Shown here: positions 55,189-64,000 of the stretch, piece after piece | How positions within the stretch are numbered: position 1 is the stretch's first letter | How the letters are laid out: each line of letters begins with the position of its first letter | Assembly: GCF_027943255.1 (NCBI RefSeq) | Contig: NC_072893.1 | Span: forward strand, 134,353,784 to 134,417,783 | Source: Anastrepha obliqua | Taxonomy: Eukaryota; Arthropoda; Insecta; Diptera; Tephritidae | Length of the DNA: 64,000 nt | Direction of reading: 5' to 3' | Position numbers and translations under genes: made by a program | The notes under the pieces: generated by a model | Database searches by the model: none | The model's input: only the letters and a program-made list of their open reading frames with translations | What the model was told of the DNA's origin: nothing

Positions 55189-56256
55189 ATGCCTAATTGC
55201 GTGTCATGCAAATTAAAGTGCTTAGCGAACGAGTACATTACGTGCGGTATATGTTGCTCATCAACGCATATAAAATGTTCAAATCTGAGTGCCAGCTGCA
55301 TAAATGTAATCAACTGCAATTTAAATGTAGTATACAGGTGTGGTATCTGCAAAGATCGCATGCTATCTCTTAGCCAGTCAAAAATTGATGAAGTCATGGA
55401 TAAGCTAAATCATGTTCAAGAATTTATTAATTTACTTTCTAATATGCATTCTAACAACAACACTAAAGCTGCTGATAATAAAATTGTAACAAGATCTAAG
55501 GCAAAGGTCAATGAACCTAACAACGTTTGCGTAGCAACAAAACTGGATGCGCCAGCTCTTCGGTCCAAAAACAACGCTAAAAACTCTCTAAGTAGCTCTC
55601 CCTGTCAACTAAGACCGTCCACTCTGCATACTGATGCTGATACTTTAATCGTTGCTGATGCTAATGTGTTGATCTCTAATGCTGCTAATTCTCTCACTGG
55701 ATCTCTTTCTTACGCTCAAACTGCCGCCGTAGCTAAAGCCAATGCTGTAGTTCCCGCTCACCTTGAATCCGTTACAACACCTCTCCCGTTCGCTCCAAAT
55801 ACTACTGCTGCTGCAAATGTCAAAGGTGCAGGTGTAATCTCTTCACCTGCTGTTTCATGTAATACTAACTCTTCATTGTGTGTGCCGAGCTTAGCAATAC
55901 AGCGTAAGAGAAAAGAAAATAATATTCTTGTTGTTGGTGCAAATGATAACTGCGAACTTGACGTCGCTACTCGCTCAATATGGTTACACATCTCATCTTT
56001 TAAACCGTCGGTATCAGCGGAAGATATAATAGCATACATTGCGAAACATGCAAACATCGACAAGAACCTTATCTCTTGCTATAAATTAATCAAAAGAGAC
56101 GTCCAAATTGACTCGCTAAAGAGGGTGAATTTTAAAATAGGCATCTCTTCATCATACTATGATAAATTGATGAATCCAAACTTATGGCCAGCCAATGTAA
56201 ACGTTCGGCCCTTTAAATTTTTTCAAACAGCGGCGCCGGCAGAGAAATCAATTTGA
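55189..56256 (+). CDS. Non-LTR retrotransposon ORF1 protein (PHD finger, RRM-like)
   Basis: A 355-residue RNA-binding-type ORF1 protein. I start it at the first ATG, 55189; the frame opens slightly earlier, but only a GTG precedes. Residues 4-54 form a complete C4HC3 PHD finger: C4-x2-C7, C19-x2-C22, H27-x2-C30, C51-x2-C54. Residues about 80-255 are Ala/Asn/Ser/Thr-rich and look disordered. Residues about 264-345 (IWLHISSF to WPANVNVRPF) resemble the C-terminal RRM-like domain of CR1-type ORF1 proteins, ending in the usual WP-x-V-x-VR motif. By family knowledge ORF1 proteins bind the element RNA and form the RNP with ORF2. No CCHC knuckles are seen, unlike Jockey/I ORF1. The ORF ends in UGA at 56254-56256, followed by CUA and in frame with ORF2. 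Confidence 0.9.
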   Translation: MPNCVSCKLKCLANEYITCGICCSSTHIKCSNLSASCINVINCNLNVVYRCGICKDRMLSLSQSKIDEVMDKLNHVQEFINLLSNMHSNNNTKAADNKIVTRSKAKVNEPNNVCVATKLDAPALRSKNNAKNSLSSSPCQLRPSTLHTDADTLIVADANVLISNAANSLTGSLSYAQTAAVAKANAVVPAHLESVTTPLPFAPNTTAAANVKGAGVISSPAVSCNTNSSLCVPSLAIQRKRKENNILVVGANDNCELDVATRSIWLHISSFKPSVSAEDIIAYIAKHANIDKNLISCYKLIKRDVQIDSLKRVNFKIGISSSYYDKLMNPNLWPANVNVRPFKFFQTAAPAEKSI

Positions 56257-56259
56257 CTA
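56254..56259 (+). promoter_or_regulatory. UGA-CUA stop-codon readthrough context between ORF1 and ORF2
   Basis: The ORF1 stop reads ATT TGA CTA C. ORF1 (from 55189) and ORF2 (56332) are in one frame, and no other stop lies between 56257 and 59133. UGA followed by CUA is an established high-readthrough context in animal and viral mRNAs. The 25 codons after the stop encode the start of the endonuclease fold (YYHNVSG), including its catalytic Asn at 56320-56322, and contain no Met. This suggests that a fraction of ribosomes decode the UGA to make an ORF1-ORF2 fusion of 1315 codons. A point mutation of a sense codon in this one copy is the main alternative. Confidence 0.6.
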
Positions 56260-56331
56260 CATACTACTGCTAAAGACCATATTAGTGATCCTACTAACAA
56301 ATATGCTGTATATTATCATAATGTTAGTGGA

Positions 56332-59136
56332 ATGCGAACTAAATCTGCTCAGTTTCGTCGTGATATGCATTTACACGATTACGAAATTATTGCTTTATCA
56401 GAAACTTGGTTTCACGAGCAAATATTTTCATCAGAATTTTTCGACGAAAATTATCACGTCTATCGCTTAGATCGCAACCCAACAACCTCTGGCCTATCTA
56501 GAGGAGGTGGAGTACTGTGGGCAGTAAAAGCTAATTTGTGTAGTAGTAATGTTTCTCTAAACTTATACTCTAACAGTATAGAACAAATATGCGTTAAGAT
56601 AAAATTTTCATTAAACCGCTGTATCTTCTTTTTGTTATCCTACATTCCGCCAGATAGCACGTATGATATCTATGAAAAGCATTTAAATAATTTAGCATCT
56701 ATTTATAATAATTTAACTCAAAATGATGAAATTATGTATCTTGGAGACTTTAATTTAGGAAATATTTCATGGTTGTCATATAATAATAATCTAATACCTT
56801 CTAACGTTAAATCTGAAATAGAGTTACTGTTTGTAAGCACTTTATTATCGTTTGGCCTTAAACAGATCAATTCAGTTCTAAACGATAACAATCGAACATT
56901 GGATTTAGCTTTTATTTCTGCAGACTTGAATTCATCTTGCCAACAATGCTATTTACCTATTTTAAGTAATAGTCAACATCATAAAGCGCTCTTAATAAAT
57001 TTTGAATTTTATAAATTCGATAAACTATCGTCGATCACTACATTTGGTCGCAATTACTCTAAAGCTGATGTTACAAAGATGAGCGAATACATTGATAACA
57101 CAGATTGGTCATTTTTGGACACTTTCGATGATCCTAAAACATCTTATAGTATTTTATGTGACAAGTTACAATCAACAATTTCCCGCTTTGTTCCTCTACG
57201 AAATTGGAAATCTCATAAGAAACCCCCCTGGTTTAACTCGAGGCTTTGTCATCTGAAAAACTTAAAAAATAAAGCATACAAGAAGTTAAAAAGAACCAAT
57301 AGCATAAGCGATCGAGACAACTTACTCCGATTGAAAAGGGAATTCAATTGTCTTCATAACTACTTATTTAAACATTATATATTTAGAATTGAATCAAATT
57401 TAAAATCAAATCCCTCTAGCTTTTGGCGTTATATCAACAATAAACGGAAGACCAACGGCTTCCCCACTTGCTTAAATTACGATGGCATTGTTTCGGATAA
57501 TGAACAAGACTCATGCGACCTCTTTGCAAAATTTTTCCAAAAAGTTTATGAAAAATTTGACAAATTAGACACTCTTAACCTTAATGTATCCTCTTCTGAA
57601 TCTTATGATGACTTTACTGTTTCAACCAATGATGTTGTACAAGCAGCTTCAAAACTGAATAATAGCTCATCTACCGATCACGAAGGTTTCTGCCCCGTAT
57701 TTTTTAAACTCGTCTCCACCTCAATAGCGAAACCGATCTCAATTCTCTTCAATAAATGTCTAAACAAATCGATTTTCTTAGATGCTTGGAAAATATGCTC
57801 AATTACGCCAATTTATAAGTCAGGAAGCCGAAATGAGGTATGCAACTATCGCCCAATAGTTAAACAAAGCACCATTTCGAAATTATTTGATTCTATTCTC
57901 AAAGTTAAAATGTTAAGTCGTATTAGTGATCTTATCTGCGAGTACCAGCATGGCTTTGTCCCCTTAAAATCCACTTGTACTAATTTGGCACTAGTCACAA
58001 ATAATATTATTAACGCTTTTGTAAATCGCGCACAACTAGATGTAGTTTACACGGATTTCTCAAAGGCATTCGATAAAGTCGACCATTCTATTCTCATTAA
58101 GAAGTTGAGTGCATGCGGTATTAAGGGAACACTTTTAAAATTCTTTTTAAGCTACCTTACGGGAAGGAAATTATTCGTTAAAATAGCATCGTCTAAATCT
58201 ACATTATTAATTAATGCTTGGTCCGGAATACCCCAAGGGACTCACTGTGGGCCAATTCTTTTCTTAATATTCATAAACGACTTACCTAAAATATTTCAAT
58301 ATGTAAAATGCTTAATGTTTGCAGATGATGTAAAGCTATTTTTACAAATCAGCTGTATTGAAGATTGTTCCAATCTTCAAAAGGATCTCAAACATCTTCA
58401 AGATTGGTGTACCATGAACCACCTACACTTGAATACTGACAAATGCTACGTGGTTTCATACAGGAAGAAACCCAATCCATTCATCTTTAATTACTTCTTG
58501 AACAATATTATGCTTAGTAGGAAAGAAGAAATCAAAGACTTGGGCATAATCTTCGATTCAGGACTTACGTTCTCGAAACATATTGATTACATTATCTCTA
58601 AAGCTTTTTCTATGATTGGATTTTTACGTCGTAATACGGAAGACTTTTCAGATCCCTTGACTTTGAAAGCACTCTACGTCTCCTTAATTCGAAGCCGACT
58701 AGACTATTGTTCTCTAATATGGAACCCATTCTACCAATGTCATATAAATAAGATTGAAAAAGTCCAAAAAGTCTTTACCAAATATGCATTGTGTAAGCTG
58801 CGCTGGCCTAAAGGGCTCCCTAGTTATATAGGCAGACGCAAATTGATTGGACTACAAAGCCTTGAGGACAGACGAATCTACTTTTCGATTCTCTTCGTGT
58901 ATAATCTTCTAAATCTCAATATAAATTGTCGTGAGTTACAGAGTCTAATTACATTTCAAACAAAGCACCATGATTTAAGGCAGGTTCGTTTATTTGTAGA
59001 CCAACGGTATAGAACTAACTATGCCCTCAATGAACCGATGGTGAGATGCATTCGATTCTGCAATAATTATCCTAGCCTCGACTTTAGACTAAGTTTATAT
59101 AATTTTAGGCAACAATTGTTTATAATCTTTAATTAA
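56332..59136 (+). CDS. Non-LTR retrotransposon ORF2: endonuclease-reverse transcriptase
   Basis: 934 residues from the first ATG; the true product probably begins upstream, because the endonuclease motif YYHNVSG is encoded at 56311-56331. It nicks target DNA and reverse-transcribes element RNA from the nick (target-primed reverse transcription). The AP-like endonuclease shows E24 in SETW, Y/PP in SYIPPD, D139 and N141 in GDFN, and LDLAFI. The usual SDH motif is SQH at residues 214-216. The reverse transcriptase follows: ITPIYKSG and NYRPI, QHGFVPLKST, motif A YTDFSKAFD with D575, motif B SGIPQGT, motif C FADD with D665/D666, then KDLGIIF and the thumb-like SLIRSRLDYCSLIWNP. No RNase H domain is seen. 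The length is typical of intact CR1/Jockey ORF2, and no frameshift or internal stop is present. Confidence 0.95.
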   Translation: MRTKSAQFRRDMHLHDYEIIALSETWFHEQIFSSEFFDENYHVYRLDRNPTTSGLSRGGGVLWAVKANLCSSNVSLNLYSNSIEQICVKIKFSLNRCIFFLLSYIPPDSTYDIYEKHLNNLASIYNNLTQNDEIMYLGDFNLGNISWLSYNNNLIPSNVKSEIELLFVSTLLSFGLKQINSVLNDNNRTLDLAFISADLNSSCQQCYLPILSNSQHHKALLINFEFYKFDKLSSITTFGRNYSKADVTKMSEYIDNTDWSFLDTFDDPKTSYSILCDKLQSTISRFVPLRNWKSHKKPPWFNSRLCHLKNLKNKAYKKLKRTNSISDRDNLLRLKREFNCLHNYLFKHYIFRIESNLKSNPSSFWRYINNKRKTNGFPTCLNYDGIVSDNEQDSCDLFAKFFQKVYEKFDKLDTLNLNVSSSESYDDFTVSTNDVVQAASKLNNSSSTDHEGFCPVFFKLVSTSIAKPISILFNKCLNKSIFLDAWKICSITPIYKSGSRNEVCNYRPIVKQSTISKLFDSILKVKMLSRISDLICEYQHGFVPLKSTCTNLALVTNNIINAFVNRAQLDVVYTDFSKAFDKVDHSILIKKLSACGIKGTLLKFFLSYLTGRKLFVKIASSKSTLLINAWSGIPQGTHCGPILFLIFINDLPKIFQYVKCLMFADDVKLFLQISCIEDCSNLQKDLKHLQDWCTMNHLHLNTDKCYVVSYRKKPNPFIFNYFLNNIMLSRKEEIKDLGIIFDSGLTFSKHIDYIISKAFSMIGFLRRNTEDFSDPLTLKALYVSLIRSRLDYCSLIWNPFYQCHINKIEKVQKVFTKYALCKLRWPKGLPSYIGRRKLIGLQSLEDRRIYFSILFVYNLLNLNINCRELQSLITFQTKHHDLRQVRLFVDQRYRTNYALNEPMVRCIRFCNNYPSLDFRLSLYNFRQQLFIIFN

Positions 59137-59183
59137 TAATTAAAAATTTGTCTAATATAGTCTGTAAGAATTATTGGTAGACT
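59137..59183 (+). other. Retrotransposon 3' UTR with small stem-loop
   Basis: This very short 3' UTR contains AGTCT at 59159-59163 and AGACT at 59179-59183. They can pair as a stem extended by three U-G wobbles, around an 11-nt loop, immediately upstream of the AATA-repeat tail. A 3' stem-loop next to a short tandem repeat is the reverse-transcriptase recognition signal known for L2/CR1-type elements. The role here is inferred. Confidence 0.45.
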
Positions 59184-59215
59184 GAATAAATGAATAAATA
59201 AATAAATAAATAAAA
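59184..59215 (+). repeat. (AATA)n tail of the retrotransposon
   Basis: GAATAAATG is followed by five to six AATA units and then runs into AAATATGTTG of the satellite. The tail contains several overlapping AATAAA polyadenylation signals. A short-repeat tail rather than poly(A) is typical of CR1/L2-like elements. Confidence 0.85.
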
Positions 59216-59217
59216 TA
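59213..59217. repeat. Possible target-site duplication, right (AAATA)
   Basis: This is the right-hand counterpart of 55047-55051. It directly abuts the AATA-repeat tail, which could itself supply these bases. Confidence 0.4.
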
Positions 59218-60421
59218 TGTTGAGGAAAATTCGAGTCAGAGAGGCTTTTGTCTGATATTTTGTGATTGTTTTACATCCAATTTCCAACCGATTGCCAAAA
59301 AGTGTACATTGTTGGAAAGTGGGGAGTCTTACCTAACGTACAATCAAAGTTTCAGCGAAATCTGAGCAAAGTTTTGGGACTTATGGAACTTTTACCGCCA
59401 AAAAAAGTTTCAGGAAAATTCGAGTCAGAGAGGCTTTTGTCTTATATTTTGTGATTGTTTTACATCCAATTTCCAACCGATTGCCAAAAAGTGTACATGG
59501 TTGGAAAGTAGGGAGTCTTTCCTAACGTACAATGAAAGTTTCAGCGAAATCAGAGCAAAATTGAGGGAACTATGGGACTCTTACCGCCAAAAATGTTGAG
59601 GAAAATTCGAGTCAGAGAGGCTTTTGTCTTACATTTTGTGATTGTTTTACATCCAATATCCAACCGATTGCCAAAAGGTGTACATTGTTGGAAAGTGGGG
59701 AGTCTTACCTAACGTACAATCAAAGTTTCAGCGAAATCAGAAAAAATTGAGGGAACTATGGGACTCTTACCGACAAATATGTTGAGGAAAATTCGAGTCA
59801 GAGAGGCTTTTGTCTGATATTTTGTGATTGTTGTACATCCAATTTCCAACCTATTGCCAAAAAGTGTACATGGTTGTAAAGAATGGAGTCTTACCTAACG
59901 TACAATGAAAGTTTCAGCGAAATCAAAGCAAAATTGAGGGAAGTATGGGACTCTTACCGCCAAAAATGTTGAGGAAAATTCGAGTCAGAGAGGCTTTTGT
60001 CTGATATTTTGTGATTGGTTTACATCCAATTTCCACCCGATTGCCAAAAATTGTACATAATTGGAAAGTGAGGAATCTTACCTAACGTCCAATGAAAGTC
60101 TCTGCGAAATCAGAACAAAATTGAGGGAACTATGGGACTTTTCCCGCCAAAAAAAGTTTGAGGAAAATTCGAGCCAGAGAGGCTTTTGTCTGATATTTTG
60201 TGATTGTTTTACATCCAACTTCCAACCGAGTGCCAAAAAATGTACATGGTTGGGAAGAGTTTAGTCTTGCCTAACGCATAATGAAAGCTTCAGCGAAACC
60301 AGAGCAAAATTAAGGGAACTATGGGACTCTTACCGCGAAAAATGTTGAGGAAAATTCGAGTCAGAGAGGCTTTTGTCTGATATTTTGTGATTGGTTTAAA
60401 TCCCATTTCCAACCGATTGCC

Positions 60422-61167
60422 AAAAAGTGTACTCTGTTGGAAAGTGAGGAGTCTTACCTAACGTACAATCAAAGTTTCAGCGAAATCAGAAAAAATTGAG
60501 GGAACTATGGGACTCTTACCGCCAAATATGTTGAGGAAAATTCGAGTCAGAGAGGCTTTTGTCTTACATTTTGTGATTGTTTTACATCCAATTTCCAACC
60601 GATTGCCAAAGAGTGCACACTGTTAAAAAGTGGGGAGTCTTACCTAACGTACAATGAAAGTCTCAGCGAAATCTGAGCAAAATTAAGGGAACTATGGGAC
60701 TCTTACCGCCAAAAATGTTGAGGAAAATTCGAGTCAGAGAGGCTTTTGTCTTACATTTTGTGATTGTTTTACATCCAATTTCCAACCGATTGCCAAAAAA
60801 TTTACTCTGTTGGAAAGTGAGGAGTCTTACCTAACGTACAATCAAAGTTTCAGCGAAATCAGAAAAAATTGAGGGAACTATGGGACTCTTACCGCCAAAT
60901 ATGTTGAGGAAAATTCGAGTCAGAGAGGCTTTTGTCTTACATTTTGTGATTGTTTTACATCCAATTTCCACCCGATTGCCAAAGAGTGTACACTGTTAAA
61001 AAGTGGGGAGTCTTACCTAACGTACAATGAAAGTCTCAGCGAAATCTGAGCAAAATTAAGGGAACTATGGGACTCTTACCGCCAAAAATGTTGAGGAAAA
61101 TTCGAGTCAGAGAGGCTTTTGTCTTACATTTTGTGATTGTTTTACATCGAATTTCCAACCGATTGCC
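60422..61167. repeat. Dimeric 373-bp higher-order repeat, two copies
   Basis: The same dimer as at 22838-24329, with markers at 60422, 60795 and 61168. Here there are two units instead of four, and the extra monomer seen at 24330-24516 is absent. Both loci are followed by the private variant ACATCGAATTTCC. Confidence 0.9.
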
Positions 61168-62178
61168 AAAAAGTGTACATTGTTGGAAAGTGGGGAGTCT
61201 TACCTAACGTACAATGAAAGTTTCAGCGAAATCTGAGCAAAGTTTTGGGACTTATGGGACTTTTACCGCCAAAAAAAGTTTCAGGAAAATTCGAGTCAGA
61301 GAGGCTTTTGTCTTAAATTTTGTGATTGTTTTACATCCAATTTCCAACCGATTGCCAAAAAGTGTAGATGGTTGGAAAGTGGGGAGTCTTACCTAACGTA
61401 CAATCAAAGTCTCAGCGAAATCAGAGCAAAATTCAGGGAACTATGGGACTCTTACCGCCAAAAATGTTGAGGAAAATTCGAGTCAGAGAGGCTTTTGTCT
61501 TACATTTTGTGATTGTTTTACGTCCAATTTCCAACCGATTGCCAAAAGGTGTACATTGTTGGAAAGTGGGGAGTCTTACCTAACGTACAATCAAAGTTTT
61601 AGCGAAATCAGAAAAAATTGAGGGAACTGTGGGACTCTTACCGCCAAATATGTTGAGGAAAATTCGAGTCAGAGAGGCTTTTGTCTGATATTTTGTGATT
61701 GGTTTACATCCAATTTCCAACCGATTGCCAAAAAGTGTACATGGTTGGAAAGAGTTGAGTCTTACCTAACGTACAATGAAAGTCTCTGCGAAATCAGAAC
61801 AAAAGTGAGGGAACTACGGGACTTTTCCCGCCAAAAAAAGTTTGAGGAAAATTCGAGCCAGAGAGGCTTTTGTCTTACATTTTGTGATTGTTTTACATCC
61901 AATTTCCAACCGATTGCCAAAAAGTGTGGCAGTTTCAGCGAAATCAGAGCAAAATTGAGGGAACTATGGGACTGTTACAGCAAAAAATGTTGAGATAAAT
62001 TCGAGTCAGAGAGGCTTTTGTCTGATATTTTGTGATTGGTTTACATCCAATTTCCAACCGATTGCCAAAAGGTGTACATTGTTGGAAAGTGGGGAGTCTT
62101 ACCTAACGTGCAATGAAAGTCTCTGCGAAATCAGAACAAAAGTGAGGGAACTACGGGACTTTTCCCGCCAAAAAAAGT

Positions 62179-62474
62179 TTGAGGAAAATTCGAGCCAGAG
62201 AGGCTTTTGTCTTACATTTTGTGATTGTTTTACATCCAATTTCCAACCGATTGCCAAAAAGTGTGGCAGTTTCAGCGAAATCAGAGCAAAATTGAGGGAA
62301 CTATGGGACTGTTACCGCAAAAAATGTTGAGATAAATTCGAGTCAGAGAGGCTTTTGTCTTACATTTTGTGATTGTTTTACATCCAATTTCCAACCGATT
62401 GCCAAAAAGTGTGGCAGTTTCAGCGAAATCAGAGCAAAATTGAGGGAACTATGGGACTGTTACCGCAAAAAATG
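62179..62474. repeat. Two consecutive 148-bp short monomers
   Basis: This is the counterpart of 25528-25823 at an offset of 36651 bp, with the same deletion junctions and the same upstream single short monomer at 61842-61989. Confidence 0.9.
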
Positions 62475-63965
62475 TTGAGATAAATTCGAGTCACAGAGGC
62501 TTTTGTCTGATATTTTGTGATTGTTGTACATCCAATTTCCAACCGATTGCCAAAAAGTGTAGATGGTTGGAAAGTGGGCAGTCTTACCTAACGTACAATG
62601 AAAGTTTCAGAGAAATCAGAGCAAAATTGAGGGAACTGTGGGACTCTTACCGCCAAATATGTTGAGGAAAATTCGAGTCAGAGAGGCTTTTGTCTGATAT
62701 TTTGTGATTGGTTTACATCCAATTTCCAACCGATTGCCAAAAAGTGTACATGGTTGTAAAGAGTTGAGTCTTACCTAACGTACAATGAAAGTCTCTGCGA
62801 AATCAGAGCAAAATTGAGGGAACTGTGGGACTCTTACCGCCAAATATGTTGAGGAAAATTCGAGTCAGAGAGGCTTTTGTCTGATATTTTGTGATTGTTG
62901 TACATCCAATTTCCAACCGATTGTCAAAAAGTGTACATTGTTGGAAAGTGGGCAGTCTTACCTAACGTGCAATGAAAGTCCCAGCGAAATCAAAGCAAAA
63001 TTAAGGGAACTATGGGACTCTTACCGCCAAAAATGTTGAGGAAAATTCGAGTCAGAGAGGCTTTTGTCTTACATTTTGTGATTGTTTTACGTCCAATTTC
63101 CAACCGATTGCCAAAAGGTGTACATAATTGGAAAGTGAGGAGTCTTACCTAGCGTACAATGAAAGTCTCTGCGAAATCAGAACAAAATTGAGGGAACTGT
63201 GGGACTCTTACCGCCAAATATGTTGAGGAAAATTCGAGTCAGAGAGGCTTTTGTCTGATATTTTGTGATTGGTTTACATCCAATTTCCAACCGATTGCCA
63301 AAAAGTGTACATGGTTGAAAAGAGTTGAGTCTTACCTAACGTACAATCAAAGTTTTTGCGAAATCAGAAAAAATTGAGGGAACTGTGGGACTCTTACCGC
63401 CAAAAATGTTGAGGAAAATTCGAGTCAGAGAGGCTTTTGTCTGATATTTTGTGATTGGTTTACATCCAATTTCCAACCGATTGTCAAAAAGTGTACATTG
63501 TTGGAAAGTGGGCAGTCTTACCTAACGTGCAATGAAAGTTTCAGCGAAATCAGAGCAAAATTGAGGGAACTATGGGACTCTTACCGCCAAAAATGTTGAG
63601 GAAAATTCGAGTCAGAGAGGCTTTTGTCTTACATTTTGTGATTGTTTTACATCCAATTTCCTACCGATTGCCAAAAAGTGTAGATGGTTGGAAAGTGGGG
63701 AGTCTTACCTAACGTACAATGAAAGTTTCAGCGAAATCAGAGCAAAATTGAGGGAACTATGGGACTCTTACCGCCAAAAATGTTGAGGAAAATTCGAGTC
63801 AGAGAGGCTTTTGTCTTATATTTTGTGATTGTTTTACATCCAATTTCCAACCGATTGCCAAAAGGTGTACATTGTTGGAAAGTGGGGAGTCTTACCTAAC
63901 GTACAATCAAAGCTTCAGCGAAATCAGAAAAAATTGAGGGAACTATGGGACTCTTACCGCCAAAT

Positions 63966-64000
63966 AATGTGCAGCATTCGTCGCGATCGGACGTATATTT
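63966..64000 (+). mobile_element. 5' end of a second copy of the same retrotransposon (cut by window edge)
   Basis: The last 35 bases, beginning AATGTGCAGCATTCGTCGCG, are identical to 55051-55085. They follow the same satellite flank (CTCTTACCGCCAAAT), including the private variant TTTCCTACCGATTG about 310 bp upstream in both. The start lies 8915 bp after the first copy, and the GGACGT motif recurs at 63989-63994. The rest of the element lies outside the window. Confidence 0.93.

Larger units (their letters stand above)
55051..59212 (+). mobile_element. Full-length CR1/Jockey-like non-LTR retrotransposon
   Basis: A 4.16-kb non-satellite insert. From 5' to 3' it holds a short 5' UTR, ORF1 with a PHD finger and RRM-like domain, ORF2 with endonuclease and reverse transcriptase, a short 3' UTR and an (AATA)n tail. 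There are no long terminal repeats. A PHD finger in ORF1 together with a short-repeat tail instead of poly(A) is known from CR1-like elements, so CR1 is the preferred clade. Jockey is the alternative, because the reverse-transcriptase domain alone does not separate them by eye. The site before insertion is recoverable from intact satellite (GCCAAATATGTTGAGG): left flank ends CCAAAT(A) and right flank begins AAATATG. Both ORFs are open, so the copy looks young. The same 5' end reappears at 63966. Confidence 0.93.
59216..62640. repeat. Satellite block copied from the 21.6-26.0 kb type
   Basis: This block matches 21.6-22.8 kb at an offset of 37584 bp. After the dimer region it matches 24.3-26.0 kb at 36651 bp. 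The 933-bp change in offset equals two 373-bp dimers plus one 187-bp monomer. Confidence 0.86.
59213..63965. repeat. Tandem satellite array, ~187-bp monomers (right part)
   Basis: The same satellite resumes directly after the retrotransposon tail, in the same orientation and in the monomer phase interrupted at 55050. It continues until the start of a second element copy at 63966. Its first 3.4 kb is a near copy of 21.6-26.0 kb, and its last 1.2 kb is a near copy of the satellite just left of the first element. Confidence 0.96.

Noticed and set aside
55122..55397. 91-codon minus-strand ORF opposite the start of ORF1
   Set aside because: It overlaps the PHD-finger coding region on the other strand and has no recognisable domain; an antisense shadow.
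55758..56063. 101-codon minus-strand ORF opposite ORF1
   Set aside because: It is an antisense shadow of the ORF1 C-terminal half.
56285..56470. 61-codon hydrophobic ORF overlapping the start of ORF2
   Set aside because: It is an alternative frame over the endonuclease coding region; low-complexity Ile/Leu codons from AT-rich DNA and no supporting context.

Overview
The window is almost entirely one tandem satellite DNA, interrupted once by a full-length non-LTR retrotransposon and again at the last 35 bases by the 5' end of a second copy of that element. The organism is a eukaryote. The retroelement type (CR1/Jockey-like LINE, PHD-finger ORF1, AT-rich tail) and satellite style suggest an insect, most likely a dipteran such as Drosophila. 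That assignment is inference, because no host gene is present. I do not recognise the satellite as a named family.

Satellite (1-55050 and about 59213-63965): head-to-tail monomers of mostly 186-188 bp, roughly 320 in total, all in the same orientation. Several variants recur: 187 bp (GCCAAAAATG junction), 186 bp (GCCAAATATG junction), 187-190 bp (with GCAAAGTTTTGGGAC and/or a longer A run before GTTT), 165 bp and 148 bp. They are arranged in long multi-monomer blocks that were duplicated by kilobases: offsets of 5101, 1103, 3180, 2391, 2204, 1868, 9380 and 21791 bp are readable, and a dimeric 373-bp repeat runs at 22838-24329. The many 60-98 codon ORFs in the array are by-products of the repeat and are not annotated as genes.

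Retrotransposon (about 55051-59212, + strand): a short 5' UTR, ORF1 (55189-56256; N-terminal C4HC3 PHD finger, low-complexity middle, C-terminal RRM-like domain), ORF2 (56332-59136 from its first ATG; AP-like endonuclease plus reverse transcriptase), a short 3' UTR with a small stem-loop, and an (AATA)n tail. Both ORFs are open, so this is a recently active copy.

The most interesting point is the ORF1-ORF2 junction. The two ORFs are in the same frame, separated by a single UGA in the context UGA-CUA, a known strong stop-readthrough context. The catalytic Asn of the endonuclease lies between that UGA and the first ORF2 ATG. A complete endonuclease therefore seems to require readthrough into a 1315-codon polyprotein.

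The second element copy at 63966 has the same flanking satellite and the same insertion point, 8915 bp downstream. The element therefore appears to be amplified with its satellite block rather than by independent insertion.
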